Below are positions 47,743-54,876 of a stretch of DNA of 64,000 nt, one piece after another. Every line of letters begins with the position of its first letter. The stretch's first letter is position 1. The notes under the pieces are model-generated. The model had not been told where the DNA came from, made no database searches, and worked only from the letters and a program-made list of their open reading frames with translations. Made by a program: the position numbers and the translations under genes. The DNA lies in contig HF994935.1 in the NCBI GenBank assembly GCA_000434295.1, positions 634,968 to 698,967 of the forward strand, given 5' to 3'. Source of the stretch: Acetobacter sp. CAG:977 (GTDB lineage: Bacteria > Pseudomonadota > Alphaproteobacteria > CAAGCB01 > CAG-977).

Positions 47743-49122
47743 ATGGGAATTTGTTTAAAAGGCGGAACTGTCGTCAATGACGACAGGTCGTTTAAAGCCG
47801 ACGTCTATTGCGAAGGCGGAAAAATTTGTGCCGTCGGAAAAGACCTGGATTTGCCCGCGGGAACGGAAATCTTTGACATTTCGGGCGCTTACGTCATGCC
47901 GGGCGGCATCGACCCCCACACGCATATGCAGTTGCCGTCCATGGGAACCGTGTCCAGCGACGATTTCTTTACGGGAACGGCCGCAGCAGCCGCCGGCGGA
48001 ACAACAATGATTATTGATTACGTCGTTCCCGACAAAAATGCCCCGATGACTCCGGCATATCAGACTTGGCGCGAATGGGCGCAAAAATCGGCGGTAGATT
48101 ATTCTTTTCATATCAACGTTACCGCATGGAACGAAGGTATCGCCGAAGAAATGCAAAAATTAACGGAAGAAGAAGGTGTCAACACTTATAAATTCTTCCT
48201 GTCTGCCAAAGGATCGTTGATGTTGCCGGATGAAAGCCTGTTGCCGGCGTTCGCTCATTGCCGCAAAATCGGCGCCATGCCCGAAGTCCATGCGGAAAAC
48301 GGCGATGTCGTCGAATATATGCAAAAAAAGCTCCTTGCCGAAGGGGTAACGGCTCCCGTCGGGCACCCGATGTCCAGACCGCCCGTCGTTGAAGGAGAAG
48401 CAACAAACCGAGCCATTATGCTGGCAAAAATGGCCGACTGTCCCGTCTATATCGTTCATATGTCCTGTCGCGAATCAGTCGAAGCCGTCAGACGCGCCCA
48501 AGCAAACGGACAACGCGTTTTTGGAGAAACCGTTCCGGGTTACTTAATCATTGACGATTCCGTGTACTCCAGTCCGGATTTCACATTTGCCGCCGCTCAT
48601 GTCCTCAGCCCTCCGTTCCGTCCGAAGGGAAATCAGGAAGTCTTGTGGAACGCGTTAAATGCAAAAACCGTTTCTGTTATCGCAACAGACCACTGTCCGT
48701 TTAAAAACGAACAAAAACGTTTGGGAAAAGATAATTTTACAAAAATTCCGAACGGATGCGGCACGGTCGAAAACCGTATGGAAATCTTGTGGCATTTCGG
48801 CGTAAATGCGGGTCGGATGACACCGAACGAATTCGTTGCTCTAACCTCGACAAATGCCGCGAAAATTTTCAACATCTACCCCAAAAAAGGGCGCATTGAA
48901 AACGGAGCCGATGCAGATATCGTTGTTTGGGATCCTCAAAAACAAAAAACGATCTCCGCCAAAACCCATCACATGAACGTTGATGCCAATATCTTTGAAG
49001 GCATTACCGTCACGGGATCTGCCGTCTATACCCTGTCACACGGCAAAATCGTCTTTGCCAATGGCGAACTGAAAGCCGAAAAGGGAAACGGACAATACGT
49101 CAAACGTCCGAAATACTCTTAA
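47743..49122 (+). CDS. hydA: Dihydropyrimidinase / D-hydantoinase
   Basis: The 459-residue amidohydrolase has all the di-metal ligands of the family. H59 and H61 lie in DPHTHM, the carboxylated K150 in NTYKFFLS, and further His residues in PEVHAEN and YIVHMSC. The Asp is in ATDHCPF. It opens 5,6-dihydropyrimidines or hydantoins reversibly. No dihydropyrimidine dehydrogenase or beta-ureidopropionase gene is adjacent, so the pathway is incomplete here. GGAGG sits 7 bases before the ATG. Confidence 0.93.
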   Translation: MGICLKGGTVVNDDRSFKADVYCEGGKICAVGKDLDLPAGTEIFDISGAYVMPGGIDPHTHMQLPSMGTVSSDDFFTGTAAAAAGGTTMIIDYVVPDKNAPMTPAYQTWREWAQKSAVDYSFHINVTAWNEGIAEEMQKLTEEEGVNTYKFFLSAKGSLMLPDESLLPAFAHCRKIGAMPEVHAENGDVVEYMQKKLLAEGVTAPVGHPMSRPPVVEGEATNRAIMLAKMADCPVYIVHMSCRESVEAVRRAQANGQRVFGETVPGYLIIDDSVYSSPDFTFAAAHVLSPPFRPKGNQEVLWNALNAKTVSVIATDHCPFKNEQKRLGKDNFTKIPNGCGTVENRMEILWHFGVNAGRMTPNEFVALTSTNAAKIFNIYPKKGRIENGADADIVVWDPQKQKTISAKTHHMNVDANIFEGITVTGSAVYTLSHGKIVFANGELKAEKGNGQYVKRPKYS

Positions 49123-49123
49123 T

Positions 49124-49154
49124 AAGGAAAGCCCCGTCTTCGGGGGCTTTCCTT
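49124..49154. terminator. Bidirectional intrinsic terminator
   Basis: Arms 49124-49135 and 49143-49154 (AAGGAAAGCCCC and complement) enclose a 7-base loop, with T-rich flanks on both strands. It separates the convergent dihydropyrimidinase and DUF6456-like genes. Confidence 0.88.
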
Positions 49155-49621
49155 TATTTTTCATCTTCTTTGGCATAAAACTCTGCCAATAAATCCAACG
49201 TTTCGCATAAGGCCTTATAAACAGCTCGATACGTCGTCACGCTGGCTTCGTTTAAAACGGGATGTTTAAAAATAAACGAACGGACGTTTTCTTCGTCTCT
49301 TAAAAAATGCAAAACATAAACGCCGTATTTCCCGACGTATTTTAAAGCATCCAAATATCTCTGAGCCGCCGCCTGTCTGCCGCCGCACCATTCTTCCGAA
49401 CCGTGACGACCTGAACGGATAAATGCCGTTTCGTCATAAGAAGACGTGATTTTCGGAACAAATGACGAAAATCTGTAATCCTGCATTAACCGCACCCCTG
49501 CCCTGAAACGGTCTAAACATAAAGGATAACGCCCCAGCTTACCGCTGCGAAACATTTTGACCAGTACTCCGCATTCTTCTTTACCGTCAGTCTTTGTTCG
49601 TTTTTTTTCAGGTTTTGCCAT
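49154..49621 (-). CDS. Small protein, possibly DUF6456-like
   Basis: The 155-residue protein starts at an ATG with GAGAGGAT five bases upstream. Residues 40-155 (RFRAGVRLMQDYRFSSFVPK, then TSSYD, a gap, RYLDALKYVGKYG and a C-terminal helix) resemble the DUF6456 helical domain of alphaproteobacterial regulators. The match is by eye and weak. The N-terminus is Lys-rich. It is divergent from the XRE repressor gene, and candidate operators lie between them, so it may be controlled by that repressor. Confidence 0.5.
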   Translation of the reverse strand: MAKPEKKRTKTDGKEECGVLVKMFRSGKLGRYPLCLDRFRAGVRLMQDYRFSSFVPKITSSYDETAFIRSGRHGSEEWCGGRQAAAQRYLDALKYVGKYGVYVLHFLRDEENVRSFIFKHPVLNEASVTTYRAVYKALCETLDLLAEFYAKEDEK

Positions 49622-49657
49622 TTTATCCTCTCGATTTAAAAATTTTTAATAATGTTA

Positions 49658-49716
49658 TTATTATCACAATAAGATATAACAATCAAGCTCAAAACGTTTA
49701 TTTAACCCTGTGATAA
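49658..49716. promoter_or_regulatory. Candidate operator pair between divergent DUF6456-like and XRE genes
   Basis: One dyad TTATT/AATAA lies at 49658-49672 around TTATCACA. A second site carries the inverted half TGTGATAA at 49709-49716. The two copies of the 8-base element are in opposite orientation, about 48 bases centre to centre, in the 143-base divergent gap. This is a typical place for an XRE repressor to bind. Confidence 0.45.
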
Positions 49717-49764
49717 AGTATGCCAATATGACACATTCCAACTTTGATAAAGGATTGAACGGTT

Positions 49765-50154
49765 ATGATTGGAAAACGCTTACAGGAAAAATTGTCCCAG
49801 CTGGGGCTGACCCAGCAAAAAGCGGCTGATCGGCTGGAAATCAGCCAAAGCCGGCTGAACCAATACTTAAAAGACAAACGCGAACCGGACAGCGCCATGT
49901 TTTGCAAAATTTGCGAAGCTTTTGAAGTCACGCCGAACTGGCTGTACGGTTTTGACAGCGACAGCCCCGCCGTCAACAAAGCCGCTTTGGAAACTGCTCT
50001 ATTGTTTTTGAAAAAATACGAAGACAAAAACAAAAAAGCTTTTTCTCCCGAAAAAGAAGCCCGCATCGTTTCCGTCATTTATGACATTATTTTATCGGAA
50101 TCCGAAGAACGGGCACAAAAAACCATTGAATGGGTAATTGAGGCCGTCGCATGA
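49765..50154 (+). CDS. XRE-family (CI-like) transcriptional regulator
   Basis: The 129-residue protein has an N-terminal helix-turn-helix of the XRE type (about 4-60; LGLTQQKAADRLEISQSRLN, then NWLYGF at the end of helix 5). A C-terminal helical segment of about 60 residues follows. There is no peptidase domain, so SOS-type self-cleavage is not expected. Its TGA overlaps the ATG of the next small gene (ATGA), suggesting a phage-type regulatory operon. It may repress its own and the divergent gene's promoter. Confidence 0.88.
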   Translation: MIGKRLQEKLSQLGLTQQKAADRLEISQSRLNQYLKDKREPDSAMFCKICEAFEVTPNWLYGFDSDSPAVNKAALETALLFLKKYEDKNKKAFSPEKEARIVSVIYDIILSESEERAQKTIEWVIEAVA

Positions 50155-50671
50155 TCAAACAAGATAACAGATCTCCCATTTCCGACGAAACAGACGAAAA
50201 AATCCGCCGTCTCAAAGAATTGTTGGACGCTCCGGACGGACAGGAAAATACCGACAAATCAGACAGTTCGGAACAAAAAAATGTTGCACAAACCGTAACC
50301 GTCAACGGAAACGGAAATGTCGTGTCTACCGGAAATTCAAAAGTCGTTTTGATAAAAACACATGAAAAATCAGATGTTTTCAAAACCTGCCTTTTGTGTT
50401 TTCTCTTTTTTTAGCGCTCCCTTCCATCTCAAGATTTAGCGATTCTCCGCACACGTCTAAAAGTTGTTTTATTTCACACAACGAAATCGAGATGCTGAGA
50501 AAATATGTTAAACAAACCGCTCTAAAAGAAAAAATTCACATCAACACCGTTTGGGCTCGTTTAAAACGAAAATACGGATTTAAACGATATCGCCAAATCA
50601 GTTGCGATTTGTTTCAAAAGATTGTGCGTGATCTGCCTGAAATAACGGCTCAACATTCTCAGGCTCCGTAA
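50151..50671 (+). pseudogene. Phage-type regulator (ORF6C-like C-terminus), split by an apparent -1 frameshift
   Basis: Two frames appear to be halves of one gene. Frame one (50151-50414, 87 residues) has a charged start and the NGNGNVVSTGNSKVV motif common in phage regulators. It stops just after a T7 run at 50406-50412. Frame two (open through 50671) continues with ISHNEIEMLRKYVK and VWARLKRKYGFKRYRQISCD, like the ORF6C/antirepressor C-terminal domain. A -1 shift on the T7 run gives one continuous protein of about 173 residues. This could be decay, programmed slippage or an assembly error. The start overlaps the XRE gene (ATGA). Confidence 0.6.
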
Positions 50672-50682
50672 GTTTTTCTGAT

Positions 50683-50751
50683 GCGCTCCGCTTTTATTAT
50701 TGACAAAAAACAACAAAATGTTATAAACGTGTTTATGTCAATACGGAGCGC
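50683..50751 (+). promoter_or_regulatory. Strong sigma70-type promoter enclosed by an inverted repeat
   Basis: TTGACA (50700-50705) and TATAAA (50722-50727) are 16 bases apart. The promoter is enclosed by an 8-base inverted repeat, GCGCTCCG at 50683-50690 and CGGAGCGC at 50744-50751. The right arm overlaps the ribosome binding site of the small gene at 50757. Confidence 0.65.
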
Positions 50752-50756
50752 GGACA

Positions 50757-51002
50757 ATGAAAAAAGCTGAAGCGGATTATCTTATTTTGTGTGAAATTGA
50801 CGCTCTTGTTTCGGCGTTAATCGGCGCCGTGCGCAAAAAATCCAAAAATCTGGAAGAACAAGACATTTCTTTTTTTTGCGAAGCATTGCAAAATATTTAT
50901 GAAAACGATTTTTTTCCTGTTTTGGATCAATGCCGCCAAGATACGGGAAACGCCCCTTCAAGGGCGTTTTCTGACAAATATGATTATTTAGTGCGTACTT
51001 AA
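50757..51002 (+). CDS. Small hypothetical protein
   Basis: The 81-residue protein starts at an ATG with GGAGCG about 9 bases upstream and has a near-consensus promoter just before it. It looks wholly helical (EIDALVSALIGAVRKKSKN; EDISFFCEALQ-like middle), with no signal or membrane segment. The family was not recognised. The promoter, ribosome binding site and its stop codon sharing TTAA with the convergent gene support it as real. Confidence 0.6.
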   Translation: MKKAEADYLILCEIDALVSALIGAVRKKSKNLEEQDISFFCEALQNIYENDFFPVLDQCRQDTGNAPSRAFSDKYDYLVRT

Positions 51003-51349
51003 ACCGCCGTTGCCAAGGCGGGCGATTCGGGTTCCGTAACGGCGGGCAACGTATCGTCTTCGATTTTTGTAACCGAAATATCGTATTGGCGCACGATCTT
51101 TGAAGAATCTTCCGGTGTTTCCACAAAACGCACTTTTTCGGAACGTTGCAACAACGGCAAAAATTCTTCTGCAATCGAATCCAATGCAATCAGCTGACCG
51201 GGTTGGCGCAACAGCAACAAACGGCGATCGCCGTCGTACATAAACCTCGGATTATTCGGTGCCCCTTCGTATTCGTTCAGCGAAAAGCTTAGAATACCGT
51301 CGGCATCTTGGAATACAAAGCACAAGGTTTCTACTGCCATTTTTCTCAT
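50999..51349 (-). CDS. Hypothetical protein, 116 residues
   Basis: From the ATG at 51349 (GAGGAG upstream) the protein has 116 residues; a longer frame upstream is less likely. It reads as a small beta-rich domain (TLCFVFQDADGILSFSLNEY, later RRLLLLRQPGQLIALDS) with a Ser/Pro/Thr-rich end. There is no signal peptide. The family was not recognised. It is convergent with the small gene at 50757, with both stop codons in a shared TTAA. Confidence 0.65.
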   Translation of the reverse strand: MRKMAVETLCFVFQDADGILSFSLNEYEGAPNNPRFMYDGDRRLLLLRQPGQLIALDSIAEEFLPLLQRSEKVRFVETPEDSSKIVRQYDISVTKIEDDTLPAVTEPESPALATAV

Positions 51350-51501
51350 AATGTGACACTCCTCACTGTCTTCTACAGAAAAGTATGCCAAAATACAATT
51401 AAGAAAAAATTATCATAAACCTTTCTGTCTATAAAAAATTATATCGCATTTTACCCTAAAAAAGCTATACTTATTTATTGCTTTTCAGGAAATACAGCCG
51501 C

Positions 51502-51909
51502 ATGTCGTTAAAACTTCCCGTTATTTTCGCCGTTTCTTATCTGCTCCTTACGCTGGTGCAGCTTGTTGCAGCTTTGGACGGAATCATGTATTTCTTCGGA
51601 CTGCATTGGATCTTTGCCTTTTTTGCGGCGTTCCTGCTCGCCCTTATTCCCGCAATCGGTCCGCTTGCCGGCGTATACGGCGCCGTTCAGGCATGGGGAT
51701 GGCCGGCTTGGGCCGCCGTGTTACTGTTCTTTTGGCCTTATATCCTCTATGCCGTCATGCTGTCTTTGGGCATAACTTCTTCCTTCTTCTTTTGGAAAAA
51801 GGCGTTCAAGCCGTTTAAAGAAAAAAATGAAAACGTCATTGAACCAGAATTTACCGTTAAAGAAGACTCTGACGAAAAAAACGATATCTTTTACATCGAA
51901 CGAAAATAA
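51502..51909 (+). CDS. Small membrane protein
   Basis: From the ATG at 51502 (AGGA upstream) the protein has 135 residues. A TTG start eight codons earlier is possible. Three hydrophobic segments are visible: about 5-30, 35-65 and 70-95 (IFAFFAAFLLALIPAIGPLA). A cytoplasmic acidic tail of about 35 residues follows. No family was recognised. It is convergent with nusB, 7 bases away. A possible -10 TATACT lies at 51466-51471 without a clear -35. Confidence 0.65.
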   Translation: MSLKLPVIFAVSYLLLTLVQLVAALDGIMYFFGLHWIFAFFAAFLLALIPAIGPLAGVYGAVQAWGWPAWAAVLLFFWPYILYAVMLSLGITSSFFFWKKAFKPFKEKNENVIEPEFTVKEDSDEKNDIFYIERK

Positions 51910-51916
51910 AGCCCGA

Positions 51917-52396
51917 TTAACCTTCGCGAAGAAGCTTGGAAAGACGGTCTAAAATGCCGTTCACAACACGAGATTCCGGTCCGTCGTAAAAACTGCGCGC
52001 AATATCAACGTATTCGCTGATAATTATCGGCGACGGCGTGTCAGGAAACGCCATCAGTTCGGAAACTCCCGCCTGCAAAATCGCTTTTAACGTCGGCTCA
52101 ACGCGTTCCTTCGGCCAATCTTCCGTGAACGACGCGTTAACCATATCGTTTATTCTTTCGGCGTTGTCCGCATAACACGACATAATCCCGGAAAATAATG
52201 CCGGTTCCGCCGCAATAACGGGTACAAACGTTTCTTCTCCCGTTATTTCGTTTTCTTCTATGACTTCTCCGCCGACATTGCCGGACATAAAATCTTTGAC
52301 AACCTGATCAATGGTCTTATCCCCCATCGCCAGACTGTATAACGCCTGAATCGCCGATAAACGCGACGTGCTGCGGTTTGTTCTTACTTTAGACAT
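51917..52396 (-). CDS. nusB: Transcription antitermination factor NusB
   Basis: The 159-residue all-helical protein matches NusB: SRLSAIQALYSLAMG at the N-terminus, IIISEYVDIARSF and VNGILDRLSKLL at the C-terminus. It acts in rRNA antitermination with NusE. An acidic insertion near residues 40-60 is somewhat longer than in E. coli NusB. The start overlaps nrdR by 8 bases. The riboflavin genes that usually lie between nrdR and nusB in alphaproteobacteria are absent. Confidence 0.93.
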   Translation of the reverse strand: MSKVRTNRSTSRLSAIQALYSLAMGDKTIDQVVKDFMSGNVGGEVIEENEITGEETFVPVIAAEPALFSGIMSCYADNAERINDMVNASFTEDWPKERVEPTLKAILQAGVSELMAFPDTPSPIIISEYVDIARSFYDGPESRVVNGILDRLSKLLREG

Positions 52397-52877
52397 CTTT
52401 ATTCTCTTCTTGATCTTTTAAATTTGAAACGGCTTCCAGACTGCTGATAAAAGCTTTAAAATCTTTCGCTTCCCGAAAATCGCGGTACACGGATGCAAAT
52501 CGAACGTATGCGACGGGATCTAATCCGGACAACGCTTCCATAACCATTTCGCCGATTTGTTTCGAAGGTATTTCGTTTTCTCCGGACGTTTCCAGCTGGC
52601 GTTGAATACCGTTCACAATCAGCTCAACCTGTTCCGGGCTGATCGGACGTTTGCGAACGGCTATGGATATCGATCGCTGTAATTTGTCGCGATCAAACGG
52701 CATCTTGCCTCCGTCCTTTTTGATAACCGTCAGTTCGCGAAGCTGTACCCGTTCAAACGTCGTAAAACGAGACCCGCACGCCGTACAAAAACGACGGCGG
52801 CGAATCGCCGAATTATCTTCGCTGGGACGAGAGTCCTTTACTTGCGTGTCTTCGTGGCCGCAAAAAGGGCAGCGCAT
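52389..52877 (-). CDS. nrdR: Transcriptional repressor NrdR
   Basis: The 162-residue protein has a zinc ribbon (CPFCGHEDTQV and CTACGSRFTTFE) and an ATP-cone domain (about 45-140). It senses dATP/ATP and represses ribonucleotide reductase genes at NrdR boxes. AAGGAG precedes the ATG. It sits between glyA (10 bases upstream) and nusB (8-base overlap). The ribonucleotide reductase targets are not in the window. Confidence 0.96.
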   Translation of the reverse strand: MRCPFCGHEDTQVKDSRPSEDNSAIRRRRFCTACGSRFTTFERVQLRELTVIKKDGGKMPFDRDKLQRSISIAVRKRPISPEQVELIVNGIQRQLETSGENEIPSKQIGEMVMEALSGLDPVAYVRFASVYRDFREAKDFKAFISSLEAVSNLKDQEENKDV

Positions 52878-52887
52878 CTTTTTCTCC

Positions 52888-54171
52888 TTAGACCATCAAT
52901 CCTTCATAAATCGGAAAACGGGCACACAATTCCAAAACTTCGGATTTGGCTTTTTCTTCCGCCGCGGCATTGTCGTCAGGATGTGCCGACAGTCCGTCTA
53001 AAACATCGCCGATCAGCTCACCGATTTTTTTAAATTCGTCTTCTTTAAAGCCTCGCGTCGTTCCTGCCGGTGTTCCCAAACGGATGCCCGAAGTAACCGT
53101 CGGTTTTTCGGGGTCAAACGGAATGCCGTTTTTATTGCAGGTCATATGAGCGCGTTCCAAACTCTTTTCAGCAAGTTTCCCCGTTAAATGTTTGGGACGT
53201 AAATCGACAAGCATTAAATGCGTATCCGTTCCGCCGGAAACGATGTCAAGACCGCGGCGCTTTAAAGTTTCTGCAAGAGTTTTTGCATTCTTTACAATAT
53301 TTTGGGCGTAAATCTTAAATTCAGGTTTTAACGCCTCGCCCAGCGCAACAGCCTTAGCCGCAATAACATGCATCAACGGTCCGCCCTGCAATCCCGGAAA
53401 TACCGCAGAATTGATCTTTTTGGCTATATCGGGATTGTTCGTCATAATCATCCCGCCGCGAGGGCCGCGTAACGTCTTGTGCGTCGTCGTCGTAACAATA
53501 TCCGCATACTTTAACGGACTGTCGTGTACGCCCCCCGCAACCAAGCCCGCAAAATGAGCCATGTCAACCATAAACAATGCGCCGACTTCGTCCGCTATTT
53601 CTCTGAATTTCTTGAAATCTATCGCTCGCGGATAAGCCGAACCGCCCGCGATAATCAGTTTCGGGTGATGTTCGCGCGCCAAACGCTCGACTTCGTCAAA
53701 ATCAATCAAAGCGTCTTCTTGGCGAACGCCGTACTGAACGGAATTAAACCATTTCCCCGACAACGCCGCTTTTGAACCGTGAGTCAGGTGACCGCCCGCA
53801 ACCAAAGACATTCCCATCATGGTATCACCGGGCTTTAAAAACGCTAACAAAACCGCGCCGTTCGCCTGAGCCCCCGAATGAGGTTGAACATTTACGTATT
53901 CGCATCCGAACAGTTTCTTGGCTCGTTCTATTGCAAGACTTTCCGCAATATCAACAAATTCGCATCCGCCGTAATAACGCGCTCCGCAATAGCCTTCCGC
54001 GTATTTGTTCGTCAAAATAGAGCCTTGCGCTTCTAAAACCGCTTTGGAAACGATGTTTTCGGAAGCAATCAATTCGATTTGATCCTGCTGGCGGCGCAAT
54101 TCCTTGCAAATCGCGTCATAAATATCCGGATCCGCCTCTTTCAAGCTCTTTGAAAAAAATTCGTTCGTCAT
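52888..54171 (-). CDS. glyA: Serine hydroxymethyltransferase
   Basis: The 427-residue PLP enzyme converts serine and THF to glycine and methylene-THF. The PLP Lys lies in VTTTTHKTLRGPRGGM, and other markers are EGYCGARYYGG and HSGAQANGAV. Length is standard. It lies 15 bases after rpiB and 10 before nrdR, the usual alphaproteobacterial order. No glycine riboswitch is seen. Confidence 0.97.
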   Translation of the reverse strand: MTNEFFSKSLKEADPDIYDAICKELRRQQDQIELIASENIVSKAVLEAQGSILTNKYAEGYCGARYYGGCEFVDIAESLAIERAKKLFGCEYVNVQPHSGAQANGAVLLAFLKPGDTMMGMSLVAGGHLTHGSKAALSGKWFNSVQYGVRQEDALIDFDEVERLAREHHPKLIIAGGSAYPRAIDFKKFREIADEVGALFMVDMAHFAGLVAGGVHDSPLKYADIVTTTTHKTLRGPRGGMIMTNNPDIAKKINSAVFPGLQGGPLMHVIAAKAVALGEALKPEFKIYAQNIVKNAKTLAETLKRRGLDIVSGGTDTHLMLVDLRPKHLTGKLAEKSLERAHMTCNKNGIPFDPEKPTVTSGIRLGTPAGTTRGFKEDEFKKIGELIGDVLDGLSAHPDDNAAAEEKAKSEVLELCARFPIYEGLMV

Positions 54172-54186
54172 TGTTGCCAGCCCCTT

Positions 54187-54630
54187 TCAGCAGGAAAGAT
54201 GTGATAATTTTTCAACACGGCGCGCATGGCGACCGCCCAAAAAATCCGTCGTCAAGAAAATACGGGCACAATCAAACGCGACTTCCGGTCCCGTCGTACG
54301 ACCGCCCAAGACCAAAACATTCGCGTCATTATGTTCCCGACACAAACGGGCACCGAACGCATCATGAACCAACGCCGCACGAATAAACGGAAAGCGGTTC
54401 GCCGCTATGCTGATGCCTATTCCCGTCCCGCACAGCAATATTCCCTTTTTTACCGTTCCGTTCTTGATTTCTTCCGCCATCTTTTGCGCAATGTCGGGAT
54501 AATCTACCGACGCCGGCGTATGTGTTCCCAAATCCAAAACGTCATACCCCGCGGCTTTTAAATGTTCCGACAAGGCATTTTTTAATTCAAAACCGCCATG
54601 ATCCGAAGCTATCGCTATCTTTTCTGCCAT
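54187..54630 (-). CDS. rpiB: Ribose-5-phosphate isomerase B
   Basis: From the ATG at 54630 (GGAG 7 bases upstream) the protein has 147 residues. An in-frame TTG four codons earlier overlaps the ribosome binding site and is rejected. Markers are IASDHGGFELK at the start, LLCGTGIGISIAANR with the catalytic Cys, and REHNDANVLVLGGR. It interconverts ribose- and ribulose-5-phosphate. It is the first gene of the rpiB-glyA-nrdR-nusB run. Confidence 0.95.
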   Translation of the reverse strand: MAEKIAIASDHGGFELKNALSEHLKAAGYDVLDLGTHTPASVDYPDIAQKMAEEIKNGTVKKGILLCGTGIGISIAANRFPFIRAALVHDAFGARLCREHNDANVLVLGGRTTGPEVAFDCARIFLTTDFLGGRHARRVEKLSHLSC

Positions 54631-54690
54631 TGCACACTCCAAAATAAAATCCGTTTGGTTCGTTTAGTACCACATTATTATGCGGTTTGA

Positions 54691-54876
54691 CTATTGTTTA
54701 TTTTTATTCATCACATAAGCCAGTTTCTTCTTTGCCGCAGCTTTTAAAGAAACCAGCGGCGTATTCGCCGGCGCCATCAGCGAAATTTCCGTTCCCGTAA
54801 CTTCGTCAACGGCAATAACTTTCACGGCATTGCCTATCCTGATGATTTGAAATAAAACGCCGCCTTCCGTTTCCAT
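54691..54876 (-). CDS. DUF6898-like small protein
   Basis: From the ATG at 54876 the protein has 61 residues (IIRIGNAVKVIAVDEVTGTE; APANTPLVSLKAAAKKKLAY). It matches a small conserved alphaproteobacterial family, DUF6898, as recalled. A longer frame upstream would lie inside the peptidase gene and is rejected. The start overlaps the M16 peptidase stop (TGATG), so translation is coupled. Function unknown. Confidence 0.7.
   Translation of the reverse strand: METEGGVLFQIIRIGNAVKVIAVDEVTGTEISLMAPANTPLVSLKAAAKKKLAYVMNKNKQ

Noticed and set aside
52888..54186. Glycine riboswitch upstream of glyA
   Set aside because: Only 15 bases separate rpiB and glyA, leaving no room for an aptamer.
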